Assembly (NCBI RefSeq): GCF_004321985.1
Contig: NZ_SCQN01000044.1
Coordinates: 1-64,000, forward strand
DNA from: Castellaniella sp.
GTDB lineage: Bacteria > Pseudomonadota > Gammaproteobacteria > Burkholderiales > Burkholderiaceae_B
Length of the DNA stretch: 64,000 bases
Direction: 5' to 3'
The notes under the pieces were generated by a model. It had not been told where the DNA came from, did no database searches, and saw only the letters and a program-made list of their open reading frames with translations. The translations under genes and the position numbers were made by a program. This document shows positions 8,029 to 16,536 of the stretch, piece by piece; the first letter of the stretch is position 1; each line of letters opens with the position of its first letter.

Positions 8029-8390
8029 ATGAAGACCCAGCCACGCTCCCGCTGACCAGGGAAAAGGCTCTGACGCTGCAGGAAGTCGCCGCCCAGCTGG
8101 GGATGGCGTACAGCACCATTTTTGCCAAGCGCCACCAGATTGGCTTTCGTCTGCCCGGATCCCGGGTATGGCGGGTATGGCCGTCCCGGCTTGCGGAATT
8201 ATCCGCTCCACGTAATACTGTTACCCGGCTACCATTGCGGGCTGTAGAGGAAACCCTATGTCAATCCGCAAAGATAAAGTATCCGGCATCTATCAAATCG
8301 CCATCAGCCCGCCGGGCGGTGGATCGCGAATTAGATGCTCTGCTGGTACGAAAGACCGGCAAGCCGCACAGGAATATCACGACGGGTTGA
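8025..8390 (+). CDS. Helix-turn-helix DNA-binding protein, possible excisionase
   Basis: A 121 aa frame whose N-terminal 60 residues read LTLQEVAAQLGMAYSTIFAKR...LPGSRVWRV, a MerR/AlpA-type HTH as in excisionases and small phage regulators. Its position directly before the integrase fits an Xis role in directing excision (inference). The last 133 bp overlap the integrase start out of frame. The tail there is basic (SAKIKYPASIKSPSARRAV) and may be either a real extension or read-through of an open frame. Confidence 0.6.
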   Translation: MNEDPATLPLTREKALTLQEVAAQLGMAYSTIFAKRHQIGFRLPGSRVWRVWPSRLAELSAPRNTVTRLPLRAVEETLCQSAKIKYPASIKSPSARRAVDRELDALLVRKTGKPHRNITTG

Positions 8391-9313
8391 AGGCCAGCCT
8401 ATGGCGTCAGGCCAAGCTGGGCGAGATGCCCGACAAGATTTTCCAGGACGTCGCCGTGCGGTTTCTGCGAGAGACAGCGGGCCAGCGCGACTATGCCACG
8501 AAGCAAAGGCACGTCGCGTACTGGCGTGGCAAGTTTGCAGACCGGACGATTCGCTCTTTAACATCTGACGACATTGTGGACGCACTGCCCACGCATCGCA
8601 TCTACCAGAAGAAGAAGCCCACGCCCTTGACGGCGGCCACCAAGAACCGCTACATCGCCACGATCAAGTGCATGCTGTACCTGGGCATGGAGTGGGGCTG
8701 GGTGGACAAAGTGCCGAAGCTGCCACGGTATCAGGAGCCGGATATCCGCGTGCGCTGGGAACCCCCGGCGGTTATCACCCGTCTGGTCGGCGCGCTGACC
8801 TTGGAATGGATGCGGGACGCAGCGATTGTGGCCGTGGCAACAGGCATGCGCGAGGACGAGATTCTCTCCATGCAGCCCTCACAGGTGAACCTTGATCAGC
8901 ACACGGCCTGGGTCACACACGAGGAGGCCAAGTCAAAGCATGCGCGTTCCGTGCCGCTGAACGACGACGCGATGGCTGTGATGAAGCGGCGGCTGAAAAC
9001 CGCCGGGCGTTACATCTTCACCCGCGATGGGGGCGAGGATGTTCGGGTCCGGGAAATCGACCGTAGAGCGTTCAATCGAGCGTGCAAGCTGGTTGGTATC
9101 ACCGACTTCCGTTTTCACGACCTACGCCACACTTGGGCCTCGTGGCACGCCCAGGCGGGTACACCGCTCATGGTCGTGCAGGAGCTTGGCGGCTGGCGTT
9201 CATTCAAGATGGTGCAGCGGTACGCCCACCTTGCGCCGAGCCACATGGCCGCCCACGCGCACACTGTCAATTTTTTGGCAAAGTCGGAATCAGAAAAGAA
9301 AATCGCCGCGTGA
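8258..9313 (+). CDS. Tyrosine recombinase / phage integrase
   Basis: A 351 aa site-specific recombinase. ATGREDE-type box I is seen as TGMREDEILS (Arg nucleophile-positioning residue), followed by the beta-hairpin Lys in EAKSKHARSVPL. Box II is HDLRHTWASWH, then GGWRSFKMVQRYAHLAP with the catalytic Tyr. The N-terminal arm- and core-binding SAM-like domains are intact. The ATG at 8258 has a good AGAGGAAA Shine-Dalgarno. The gene ends 37 bp from the 3' end of a tRNA-Asn, the usual arrangement for integrases that use a tRNA 3' end as attB. Confidence 0.93.
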   Translation: MSIRKDKVSGIYQIAISPPGGGSRIRCSAGTKDRQAAQEYHDGLKASLWRQAKLGEMPDKIFQDVAVRFLRETAGQRDYATKQRHVAYWRGKFADRTIRSLTSDDIVDALPTHRIYQKKKPTPLTAATKNRYIATIKCMLYLGMEWGWVDKVPKLPRYQEPDIRVRWEPPAVITRLVGALTLEWMRDAAIVAVATGMREDEILSMQPSQVNLDQHTAWVTHEEAKSKHARSVPLNDDAMAVMKRRLKTAGRYIFTRDGGEDVRVREIDRRAFNRACKLVGITDFRFHDLRHTWASWHAQAGTPLMVVQELGGWRSFKMVQRYAHLAPSHMAAHAHTVNFLAKSESEKKIAA

Positions 9314-9324
9314 GAGGCGGCGAT
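9294..9324 (-). terminator. Probable intrinsic terminator of tRNA-Asn, inside the integrase 3' end
   Basis: On the - strand, ATCGCCGC (9324-9317), a 7-nt loop and the exact complement GCGGCGAT (9309-9302) are followed by TTTTCTTTT (9302-9294). This is a canonical GC stem with a U-tract reading away from tRNA-Asn. The stem overlaps the integrase stop codon (9311-9313), so the element supplies the tRNA terminator. On the + strand no T-tract follows the stem. Confidence 0.7.
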
Positions 9325-9350
9325 AACTTACTGATTTCACTAATGTTTCT

Positions 9351-9400
9351 TGGCTCCCCGAGCAGGGTTCGAACCTGCGACCTGCGGATTAACAGTCCGT
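9351..9400. other. Inferred prophage attachment site (tRNA 3' half)
   Basis: The 3' portion of tRNA-Asn (T-arm and acceptor) borders the integrase, the usual core of tRNA-targeted integration. The partner site would be a direct repeat of this segment to the left of the window; no second copy is seen here, so the exact core length cannot be set. Confidence 0.5.
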
Positions 9401-9426
9401 CGCTCTACCGGCTGAGCTATCGGGGA
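9351..9426 (-). tRNA. tRNA-Asn (GTT)
   Basis: A 76-nt cloverleaf on the - strand: acceptor 5' arm TCCCCGA, D-arm TAGCTCAGCCGGTAGAGC, anticodon loop CTGTTAA (anticodon GTT), T-arm GGTTCGAACC, acceptor 3' strand CGGGGAG and an encoded CCA at 9351-9353. A TATAGT -10-like hexamer lies just upstream at 9448-9443. The 3' end faces the integrase. Confidence 0.95.
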
Positions 9427-9471
9427 ATTGCAAAGAAGCAAAACTATAGCACAATTTCTGCGTTCACATGG

Positions 9472-11064
9472 TCAGTGTGCGGCTGGCGAGACGCCTGACT
9501 CGCTGACGGATGCGGTCTTCGGACGAGCCAGCCAGATAAGGCTGATAAGCACCAGGAACAGGAGGGCGGACGCATAGAAAAAGTCGGTGGCCGACAGCGT
9601 ATAGGCTTGCTGGTTGATCAATCCGTCGATCAGCCCCGCGCCTTGCTGCTGAGTCAGCCCCAAGTGCTGCAGGCCGTTCATGACATGGTCGAAAGCCGGC
9701 TCGCCGGGACGTGCCACTTCGGTCATCTGGCTGTGGTGCAGCGAGGCCCGATTCTCCCAGAGCGTGGTCGTGATGGATGTGCCGAATGCGCCGCATACCA
9801 GACGGACGAAGTTCGTCAGACCCGCTGCGGCCGGGATCCGTTCGTGGCGCAGGCCCGAGAGCGAAATGGCGGTCAGCGGGATGAAGAAGGTCGCCATTGC
9901 TACGCCCTGGATGAAGGTGGGCAGCATGATCGCGTACAAGTCCACTTGTGTGTTGTAGAGCGCGCGCATGTAGCTGATGAGCGCGAACACCAGGAATGCC
10001 ACTGTGGCAATCGCGCGTGGGTCCAGGCGCCCCATGAGCTTGCCGACGATGGGCGACAGGACGATGGCAAGGATCCCGACCGGCGCCAGTGCCACGCCCG
10101 CCCAGGTGGCGGTGTAGCCCATTGTGTTCTGCAGCCAGAGCGGCAGCAGCACGACGGTACCGAAGAACACGCCATAGGCGATGGACAGCGCGACAGTCCC
10201 CGCCGAGAAGTTGCGCTCCGCGAACAGGGAGAGGTCGACGACAGGATGGCCGGCCGTCAGTTCCCATATCACGAAGTACACGAAGGCTACTACCGCCAGA
10301 ATCGCCAGGACGATGATGAGCGGGCTGCTGAACCAGTCCAGATCCTTGCCTTTGTCCAGCATGACCTGCAGGGCACCCACCCAGACGACGAGCAGGAACA
10401 GGCCCATCCGGTCGATGGGCAGCTTCACGCGTCGGCTGTCGCGCGCCTTGTAAATCTGCCAGGAGGCCCAGCCAGCCAGCAGGCCGATCGGGATATTGAT
10501 GTAGAAGATCCAGGACCATGCATAATTGTCGGAAATCCAGCCGCCCAGCAACGGTCCTGCGATGGGGCCGACCAGGATAGTCATGGACCACAAGGCCAGA
10601 GCCATGCCGGCCCTGTCGCGTGGGTAGCTCGCCAGCATCAGCGATTGCGACAGGGGGATCATGGGCCCGGAGACTGCCCCCTGGATGACCCGGAAGAACA
10701 CCAGGGACTCCAGCGACCAGGACATGCCGCACAGCCAGGAACTGACAACGAACAGCGCTATGGCCATCACGAACAGTCGGACCTGGCCGAAGCGCTGCGT
10801 GAGCCATCCCGTGAGCGGTACCGTGATGGCGTTGGCCACCGCGAAGGACGTGATCACCCAGGTACCCTGAGTGGCGCTCACGCCTAGATCTCCCGCGATG
10901 GTCGGGATGGACACGTTGGCGATGGAAGAGTCCAGCACATTCATGAACACCGCCGCCGACAGAGCGATGGTGCCGAAGGCACGGGCGCTGCCCTCCAGCG
11001 GCGGCAGGATCGCCGCTGGGTGAGCGGCTGGCGCCGTCCCCGAAGAAGCAGATCCTGCACTCAT
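9472..11064 (-). CDS. emrB: EmrB/QacA-type MFS multidrug efflux transporter (DHA2)
   Basis: A 530 aa inner-membrane protein with about 14 hydrophobic segments, the DHA2 layout. VLDSSIANVSIPTIAGDL is the conserved TM1 motif (D1-type), GWLTQRFGQVRLF the loop 2-3 motif A, and LVGPIAGPLLGGWISD motif C of antiporters. It would export drugs by proton antiport, linked to the periplasmic adaptor encoded immediately upstream (its start overlaps the adaptor stop). With the outer-membrane factor two genes upstream it forms a complete tripartite pump. The gene symbol denotes family; the substrate is unknown. Confidence 0.9.
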   Translation of the reverse strand: MSAGSASSGTAPAAHPAAILPPLEGSARAFGTIALSAAVFMNVLDSSIANVSIPTIAGDLGVSATQGTWVITSFAVANAITVPLTGWLTQRFGQVRLFVMAIALFVVSSWLCGMSWSLESLVFFRVIQGAVSGPMIPLSQSLMLASYPRDRAGMALALWSMTILVGPIAGPLLGGWISDNYAWSWIFYINIPIGLLAGWASWQIYKARDSRRVKLPIDRMGLFLLVVWVGALQVMLDKGKDLDWFSSPLIIVLAILAVVAFVYFVIWELTAGHPVVDLSLFAERNFSAGTVALSIAYGVFFGTVVLLPLWLQNTMGYTATWAGVALAPVGILAIVLSPIVGKLMGRLDPRAIATVAFLVFALISYMRALYNTQVDLYAIMLPTFIQGVAMATFFIPLTAISLSGLRHERIPAAAGLTNFVRLVCGAFGTSITTTLWENRASLHHSQMTEVARPGEPAFDHVMNGLQHLGLTQQQGAGLIDGLINQQAYTLSATDFFYASALLFLVLISLIWLARPKTASVSESGVSPAAH

Positions 11065-12248
11065 GAGGCGATGTTTTCCCGGATGATGCGCTGGATCACG
11101 GCATCGACCTTTGCGGGGTCATGATCGTAGACGGGGGTACGCATGGTGGTCTGGGATATTTCCTTCGGGGCCTCTTTCGGCGTGGAGGAGAGGTCTATAT
11201 CGACGGTCATGGACAGCCCGACGCGCAAGGGATGTTCCTGCAGTTCCTTGGGATCGAGGGCGATGCGCACCGGCACCCGCTGGATGACCTTGATCCAGTT
11301 GCCGCTGGCGTTCTGGGCCGGCAGCAGGGCGAAAGCGCTGCCGCTGCCCGCCGAGATGCCCACTACGGTTCCATGGTAGGTGACCTTGCTGCCGTACAGA
11401 TCCGACACGACCGTCGCCTTCTGGCCGGGTCGTACATCATGCAGTTGGTTTTCTTTGAAGTTGGCCTCGACCCAGAGCGTATTCAGCGGCACGATGGTCA
11501 TGAGCGGCGTGCCGGGCTGGATGCGTTGCCCCAATTGGACCGAGCGCTGCGCAACCATGCCGCCCACTGGTGCCTGCACGTGCGTGCGCACATTGGCCAG
11601 CCAGGCCTGGCGGACGCGGTCAGCTGCCTGACGGACGTCGGGGTGGGTCTGCACGGTGCTGCCGCGCGTCAGTGCCTGGTTGGTGGCCAGCTTGGCCTTG
11701 GACGCCGCCCGTGCCGCGCGAGCCTGCGCGAGACTGGCCTGGGCTGATTTCACAGCGACCTGGGCGTGCAGGAGCTCCTCGCCGCTCACCCCACCGGAGT
11801 TGCGCAGCGCGTTGCGCCGCTGCAGATCGTTCTCGGCCTTGTGCAGCAGCGCGTCGGCCTGTTCGACGTTGGCTGCGCCCACGGCCACATCGGCCGCCAG
11901 CGCGTCATTCTGGACGAACAGGGTCTGCGTGTGGCGGACCGTCTGCGCCAGCGCCTGTTCGGCCTGTGTCAGCGCAATTTCGGTGTCGCTGCCATCCAGC
12001 GTGACCAGTTGTTTGCCCTGGGCGACCGTCTGCGTATCGTCCGCGCCGATCGAGATGACCGTGCCCGGAATCTGGGCGCTGACCTGGACCAGGTTGCCGT
12101 GGACGTAGGCGTCGTCCGTGGATTCGTAGTGCGAGGCGTACAGCATCCACCAGATGCCATAGATGACGGCAAGCAGAATGAAGATGAGGGTGGCCCACAC
12201 CAGCAGGTGTTTGCGGGTGGGTTTGATACGGGTGCTGGGTTCGGTCAT
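11061..12248 (-). CDS. emrA: HlyD/EmrA-type periplasmic adaptor protein
   Basis: A 395 aa membrane-fusion protein. It has a single N-terminal membrane anchor (LLVWATLIFILLAVIYGIWW) after a basic cytoplasmic stretch. The lipoyl/barrel start ESTDDAYVHGNLVQVSAQI follows, then a long Ala/Gln-rich coiled-coil hairpin (about residues 100-210), a barrel segment PVGGMVAQRSVQLGQRI and a C-terminal domain. It bridges the EmrB-like pump and the outer-membrane channel. It is 20 bp downstream of the channel gene and overlaps emrB by 4 bp, so all are co-transcribed. Confidence 0.9.
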   Translation of the reverse strand: MTEPSTRIKPTRKHLLVWATLIFILLAVIYGIWWMLYASHYESTDDAYVHGNLVQVSAQIPGTVISIGADDTQTVAQGKQLVTLDGSDTEIALTQAEQALAQTVRHTQTLFVQNDALAADVAVGAANVEQADALLHKAENDLQRRNALRNSGGVSGEELLHAQVAVKSAQASLAQARAARAASKAKLATNQALTRGSTVQTHPDVRQAADRVRQAWLANVRTHVQAPVGGMVAQRSVQLGQRIQPGTPLMTIVPLNTLWVEANFKENQLHDVRPGQKATVVSDLYGSKVTYHGTVVGISAGSGSAFALLPAQNASGNWIKVIQRVPVRIALDPKELQEHPLRVGLSMTVDIDLSSTPKEAPKEISQTTMRTPVYDHDPAKVDAVIQRIIRENIAS

Positions 12249-12268
12249 GATTCAGCGAAGCGATGGAA

Positions 12269-13693
12269 TTATTGTGGGTTCGAAGCGGTTGGGGAAGCTG
12301 CAGGTTCCGCACCGTAGCCGCCCCCTAGTGCGGTCTCGAGCTGGGCATCGAGGATATAGGCTCGAGCGTGCAGGTCCGTGGTCTGGATGGTTTGCTTGAG
12401 GACCTCACTCTGGGCGAGCAGCACCTGGACGAAGTTGCCCAATCCTTCGCGATAACGGTCCAGCGCCACGTCGTAGGCCGACGTGATGGCTTTCAGGCTG
12501 GCCGCCTGGTGGCGGATCTGTTCGTGCAGCGAACGGATCGAGGTGCTGGTGTCGGCAACCTCGCGCAAGGCCCCAAGGACTGTCTGGTTGTATTGAGCAA
12601 CGGCCTCGTCGCGAGCGGCGCGGCGCCCGGAGAGCTGGGCATTCAGCGCGCCGCCGTTGAAGATGGGCAGCGTGATCACGGGGCCGACGCTTTCATTCGC
12701 GCTGCCGCTGCGGATGAGCTTGTCCAGCCCAAGCGACAGGTAGCTGGCAGCGGCCGACAGGTTGACGTTGGGTAGGAAATCGGCCTTGGCAGCTGAGACT
12801 TCCGCACCGGCGGCTTCGGCCTGCAGGCGCGCCGCCACGATGTCTGCGCGGCGGCCCAGGAGCGCCATCGGCATGTGTTCGGGCACGCCGTTGGGCAGCG
12901 CAGTCCCGGTTCGAGCCGAGACGGTGGAGAGCTGGTCAGGCGATAGTCCCAGCAGCGCCGCCAGTTGGTGATGCAGCAGTTCCACATTGTTATGGGCTTG
13001 GGCGAGTTGCACCTGGGCCGCCGACACGGCTGAATCGGCCTGGTCCACATCAACCTGGATCCCCAGGCCGTTCTTGTAGCGATCGCGCGTGATGTCCAGC
13101 GCTTTTTGCAGTTTTCCGACGATGGTGGTGATCGCGTCGGACTGCGCCAGTGCGTCCTGTAGCTGGAAATAGCTCTGGGTGACGGCTGACACAAGGACAG
13201 TGCGAGCCTGTTGCTGCACGGCCTGCGCGGCCAGGGTACGCTGCCCGGCGGCTTTGACCAGTGAACGCTGCTTGCCCCAGAGGTCCAGGTTGAAATTCAG
13301 CTGCAGCCCGAGCCCCGTATCGGTCTGGAAGGACCCGCCCAGGGGGGGCGGGTAGATGTAGTTTTCGCTCAGGCGCTCGCGCGTCAGATGGTAGTTGGCG
13401 TTGATCTGGGGCCATTGCACCGCGCGTGCGCCCCGTGCGGCGGCCTGCGCCATGCGTACGCGTGCTGCAGCGCTCTCCAGTGTCGGGCTGGATTGCAGTG
13501 CCTGGGTGATCAGCGCATCCAGTTGAGAGTCCTGGTAACGGCGCCACCATTGGGCTTGCGGCCAGACGACGTTGGAATTTTCTTCCAGCGCCAGCGACTG
13601 ACCCGTGAGGGGCTGAACGGCGGGCTGGCCAGAATCGATCTGTGCACACGCCGACAGGGTGAGGACGAGCAGCAGGGAAAGAAGCGGTTTCAT
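12269..13693 (-). CDS. NodT/OprM-type outer-membrane efflux lipoprotein
   Basis: A 474 aa TolC-family channel. The signal peptide ends in a lipobox, LTLSAC (Cys16), so it is lipid-anchored like OprM. Two OEP repeats with long coiled coils are present; conserved elements include WPQAQWWRRYQDSQLDALI, the LPNVNLSAAASY segment and GPVITLPIFNGGALNAQL. It forms the exit duct for the adjacent EmrAB-like pump. Upstream lies a near copy of the marR operator motif, so expression is probably under the same repressor. Confidence 0.9.
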   Translation of the reverse strand: MKPLLSLLLVLTLSACAQIDSGQPAVQPLTGQSLALEENSNVVWPQAQWWRRYQDSQLDALITQALQSSPTLESAAARVRMAQAAARGARAVQWPQINANYHLTRERLSENYIYPPPLGGSFQTDTGLGLQLNFNLDLWGKQRSLVKAAGQRTLAAQAVQQQARTVLVSAVTQSYFQLQDALAQSDAITTIVGKLQKALDITRDRYKNGLGIQVDVDQADSAVSAAQVQLAQAHNNVELLHHQLAALLGLSPDQLSTVSARTGTALPNGVPEHMPMALLGRRADIVAARLQAEAAGAEVSAAKADFLPNVNLSAAASYLSLGLDKLIRSGSANESVGPVITLPIFNGGALNAQLSGRRAARDEAVAQYNQTVLGALREVADTSTSIRSLHEQIRHQAASLKAITSAYDVALDRYREGLGNFVQVLLAQSEVLKQTIQTTDLHARAYILDAQLETALGGGYGAEPAASPTASNPQ

Positions 13694-13727
13694 GCTGACA
13701 GGAAACTGAATATTGTTGATGATGTTG

Positions 13728-13743
13728 GTATCTGACTAGGCAA
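13728..13743. promoter_or_regulatory. Operator-like motif upstream of the efflux operon (copy 2)
   Basis: The 16-mer GTATCTGACTAGGCAA matches the motif at 14318-14333 in 15 of 16 positions. On the - strand it lies directly downstream of a TATAAT hexamer (within 13740-13752), a position where a bound repressor would block initiation of the OMF-emrA-emrB transcript. Binding by the adjacent MarR protein is inferred. Confidence 0.6.
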
Positions 13744-13778
13744 TTATATAAGGCTTGTCCGGGAGGTGGTGAGGTCCC

Positions 13779-14270
13779 TTATTGTTCTTTGGCGTAATTC
13801 TGGAGATGGTGCTCTCCGTTGGCGATCATGCGCCTGAGCAGGCTGACCAGCATCCGGAATTCATCGTCTGAGAACCCCTGCAGGTACAGGTTCAGCGTGT
13901 CAGCGATGATGGGCAGAATTTGTGACGTCGCGGCCAGCCCCGCTTCGGTCAGCACGATCTTGACGACGCGCCGGTCGTCGGAGTCGCGCTCGCGTTGCAC
14001 GAAGCCCTTGGCCTCCAGGCGGTCCAGTGCGCGCGTGACGGCGCCTGCGTCGATGCACAGCGAGCGCGCGAGACCGGCCGGGGTGTCGATGCCTTTGTGG
14101 CGGATCAGCAGCAACGGGCGCCATTGGTGCGATGTAAGCCCTAGCGGGCAGGTCTTCAGATTGATGACCTGGTGAATCAGCGTGTGAAGCTGGCGGATCA
14201 GCAGACCGACGTTTTGATCGGTCCCCAGATCGCCCGGATCGCTACTGTAGAAAGGCTGGGAGTCGGGCAT
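13779..14270 (-). CDS. MarR family transcriptional regulator
   Basis: A 163 aa winged-helix regulator. I start it at the ATG at 14270 (MPDSQPFYSS) because the 21 codons upstream overlap the promoter. Typical elements are LTSHQWRPLLLIRHKG, the recognition-helix region DAGAVTRALDRLEAKG, and the wing FVQRERDSDDRRVVKIVLT with its DxR tip. MarR proteins repress adjacent efflux genes and release DNA on binding phenolic or hydrophobic ligands. It is first in the efflux operon and probably represses itself and the pump. The divergent neighbour is a DMT transporter. Confidence 0.88.
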   Translation of the reverse strand: MPDSQPFYSSDPGDLGTDQNVGLLIRQLHTLIHQVINLKTCPLGLTSHQWRPLLLIRHKGIDTPAGLARSLCIDAGAVTRALDRLEAKGFVQRERDSDDRRVVKIVLTEAGLAATSQILPIIADTLNLYLQGFSDDEFRMLVSLLRRMIANGEHHLQNYAKEQ

Positions 14271-14301
14271 TGCGTGGCATTTCAAAATGGGCTGACATGC
14301 T

Positions 14302-14334
14302 AAAATTTTACTACTCAGTATCTGCCTAGGCAAC
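14302..14334 (-). promoter_or_regulatory. marR promoter with overlapping palindromic operator (copy 1)
   Basis: On the - strand TTGCCT, a 17-bp spacer and TAAAAT form a sigma-70 promoter for marR. The 10-bp perfect palindrome TGCCTAGGCA (14323-14332) covers the -35 element and is part of the 16-mer GTATCTGCCTAGGCAA (14318-14333) that recurs at 13728. On the + strand the same site ends 5 bp before the DMT transporter ATG. Autoregulation by MarR is inferred. Confidence 0.65.
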
Positions 14335-14338
14335 CACC

Positions 14339-15325
14339 ATGGATTCCCCCTCTCGCAGCCTGTTCTGGACTGGTTTCGTTCTGGCTGGCCTGGGGGCTGT
14401 TCTGTTCTCGGCCAAGGCGGTGGTGGCCAAACTGCTGTACCGGTATGGTGTCGATGCCCTGGACGTGATCGGGTTTCGGATGCTGCTAGCTTTTCCCTTT
14501 TTCGCGGTCATCGCGTGGACGCAGGCCCTGCGCGCGCGTCGTGGACTGATTCAGCGCCTGGGATGGCGCGACGGGCTTCGGATCACGGTGCTGGGGTTCA
14601 TTGGCTATTACCTGTCCAGCTTCCTGGACTTCCTGGGGCTGCAGTATGTGACAGCCGGCTTGGAACGCCTGATCCTGTTTCTAGCGCCTACCTTCGTTCT
14701 GCTGATTTCCGCCTGGTTTCTGCGCAAGCCGATCGCACTACGCCAGTGGGTCGCCATGGCGCTGGCCTACGGCGGCGTAGCCCTGGTGTTCTGGGGAGAC
14801 CTGTCGGCGTCGGGGGACCATGTGGTTCTGGGGGCCGGTTTCGTGCTCGCCGCTGCGTTTTCCTACGCGTTGTATCTGATCGGCTCGGGTGAACTGGTCG
14901 AACGGGTCACGGCGACGCGGCTCACGGCCTACGCGATGACCGTGTCCACACTGGTGACCATGGTGCATTTCTTTATTGTGAAAGGCTGGGCCGGGCTGGA
15001 CCAGAGCTGGCCCGTCTATGGCCTGTCCATGATTCATGCCACCGTCAATACGGTGTTGCCTACTTTCATGATCATGTGGTCGGTGGCGCGCATCGGTGCG
15101 CCGCTGACCGCGCAGTTGGGCTTGCTGGGGCCTGTTTCCATCCTGTTCCTGGCCTGGTTGTTCCTGGGCGAGCCCATCACGACGCTCCAGGTGGCCGGGA
15201 CTGTGCTGGTTGCGATCGCGGCTGTGATCCTGGGGCGGCGCAAGTCGGTGCCGGTAGTGCGGATGCCTTCGCCGGCCGGATCTGAGGCGGGGTCGGTGCG
15301 CATGCCGGACGGCACGGTCCGTTGA
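14339..15325 (+). CDS. EamA/DMT family transporter
   Basis: A 328 aa membrane protein with about ten hydrophobic segments and two EamA repeats. The first repeat starts GLGAVLFSAKAVVAKLLYRYG; the second includes GAGFVLAAAFSYALYLIGSGE and ends with the AQLGLLGPVSILFLAWLFLGE signature (PVxxxxxxxxxLGE). Members export metabolites or drugs, but the substrate cannot be read from sequence. The start is divergent from marR and the operator palindrome lies only 5 bp before the ATG, so the two may be co-regulated. The 3' end is 8 bp from the convergent patatin gene. Confidence 0.85.
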   Translation: MDSPSRSLFWTGFVLAGLGAVLFSAKAVVAKLLYRYGVDALDVIGFRMLLAFPFFAVIAWTQALRARRGLIQRLGWRDGLRITVLGFIGYYLSSFLDFLGLQYVTAGLERLILFLAPTFVLLISAWFLRKPIALRQWVAMALAYGGVALVFWGDLSASGDHVVLGAGFVLAAAFSYALYLIGSGELVERVTATRLTAYAMTVSTLVTMVHFFIVKGWAGLDQSWPVYGLSMIHATVNTVLPTFMIMWSVARIGAPLTAQLGLLGPVSILFLAWLFLGEPITTLQVAGTVLVAIAAVILGRRKSVPVVRMPSPAGSEAGSVRMPDGTVR

Positions 15326-15333
15326 GGTGGAGA

Positions 15334-16536
15334 TCAGCCCACGCGGCCGTGCGACTCCATCGCCTGTTCGATCTCATCGCGGTGCACGTCGTGGGTCACG
15401 AAGCCTGAATCGTTGTCCGGCATGGCCAGATACGACGGATGTGCCAGCGTGTTGTGGATGTCGTGCAGGCCGCTGGCCCAGTGTTCCCGCATGTTGGCCA
15501 GTCCGAACTGGAAGTCGCGGAAGTGCTGTTCGTAGGGCTTGTCGCGGTAGATCAGGTGGATGATATTGCTGCGCGATGACGCAGCCAGCTCAGCCGCCTT
15601 GCGGCAGGCTAGAATCTCGTCGCGTTTCTTTGCTGGAACGTTGTCCAGCACCTGGCGTAATAGCAGCTGCATCTTCCGCAGGCTGCGCATTTCGTCGGTG
15701 ACCAGCCGGGTCCGGCTGGAATAACGGATGTCCTGGATGCGATCGTTGACCTCGTCCATTTTATGCGGAACCTGTCCACGCGCAGACCACAAGTCGACCT
15801 GGAATACCAGCGTGTCGCGTTCGGAGCGGTGTTCCAGGACCTTTGCCAGGGGCGTGTTGGAAACCAGGCCGCCGTCCCAGTAGTACTCTCCCTCGATCTC
15901 GATGGCCGGGAAGGCGGGTGGCAACGCCCCGGACGCCATGAAGTGCTCCGGCCGCAGCTCCGTGTGGTGGTTGTCGAAATAAGTGAAGTTTCCAGTGCGT
16001 ACGTTGACGGCGCCAACCGATACGTGCAGCCTGCGGTCATTGATACGGTCAAAGTCGCACAGCGTCTCCAGCGTGTCCTTCAGTGGCCGCGTGTCGTAAT
16101 ACCCGACGCAGGCGGGATCAAGCGTGCCCGGCAGGAAGGCGGGTGGGAAACGCGGCCGAAAGAAACCCTTCTGGCCGATCATCAGGGCACTGCTCGCGTG
16201 CAGCGCGCCCAGCGTCTGGCGCGCCAGGTCAGTGGTGTGGAACAAGGTCTGTTCGAGCAGAGGGCTGGCACTTTGGCCGAAGTACGGTTGGCAAATCAGG
16301 TCCCAAAATTCGTGCAGGCGTTCCACCTGCTTTTCAGGAGGGTTGCCGGCGATGACGGCCACGTTCAGTGCACCGATCGAGATCCCCGCCAAGTCCGTGA
16401 GTTCGATGCCGGCCTCGGCCAGGCCTTCGAACACCCCCGCCTGATAGGCTCCCAGTGCGCCTCCGCCCTGGAGCACGAGCGCACGGACTTCGTAGTCCTG
16501 TACGGCGGTGGCGATACGGTTTTCAGTCTTGGGCAT
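15334..16536 (-). CDS. Patatin-like phospholipase (RssA-like, DUF3734 C-terminus)
   Basis: A 400 aa predicted serine acyl hydrolase with no signal peptide. The oxyanion-hole motif is LVLQGGGALGAYQAGVFEG, the nucleophile elbow GISIGALN (Ser in G-x-S-x-G), and the dyad aspartate is in YYWDGGLVSNTPL. The C-terminal third (ILACRKAAELAASSRSNIIHLIYRDK, FRDFQFGLANMREHWASG) resembles DUF3734. Likely hydrolysis of phospholipid or acyl esters; the physiological substrate is unknown. Its start overlaps the end of the upstream lysR gene by 14 bp, suggesting an operon. Confidence 0.85.
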   Translation of the reverse strand: MPKTENRIATAVQDYEVRALVLQGGGALGAYQAGVFEGLAEAGIELTDLAGISIGALNVAVIAGNPPEKQVERLHEFWDLICQPYFGQSASPLLEQTLFHTTDLARQTLGALHASSALMIGQKGFFRPRFPPAFLPGTLDPACVGYYDTRPLKDTLETLCDFDRINDRRLHVSVGAVNVRTGNFTYFDNHHTELRPEHFMASGALPPAFPAIEIEGEYYWDGGLVSNTPLAKVLEHRSERDTLVFQVDLWSARGQVPHKMDEVNDRIQDIRYSSRTRLVTDEMRSLRKMQLLLRQVLDNVPAKKRDEILACRKAAELAASSRSNIIHLIYRDKPYEQHFRDFQFGLANMREHWASGLHDIHNTLAHPSYLAMPDNDSGFVTHDVHRDEIEQAMESHGRVG

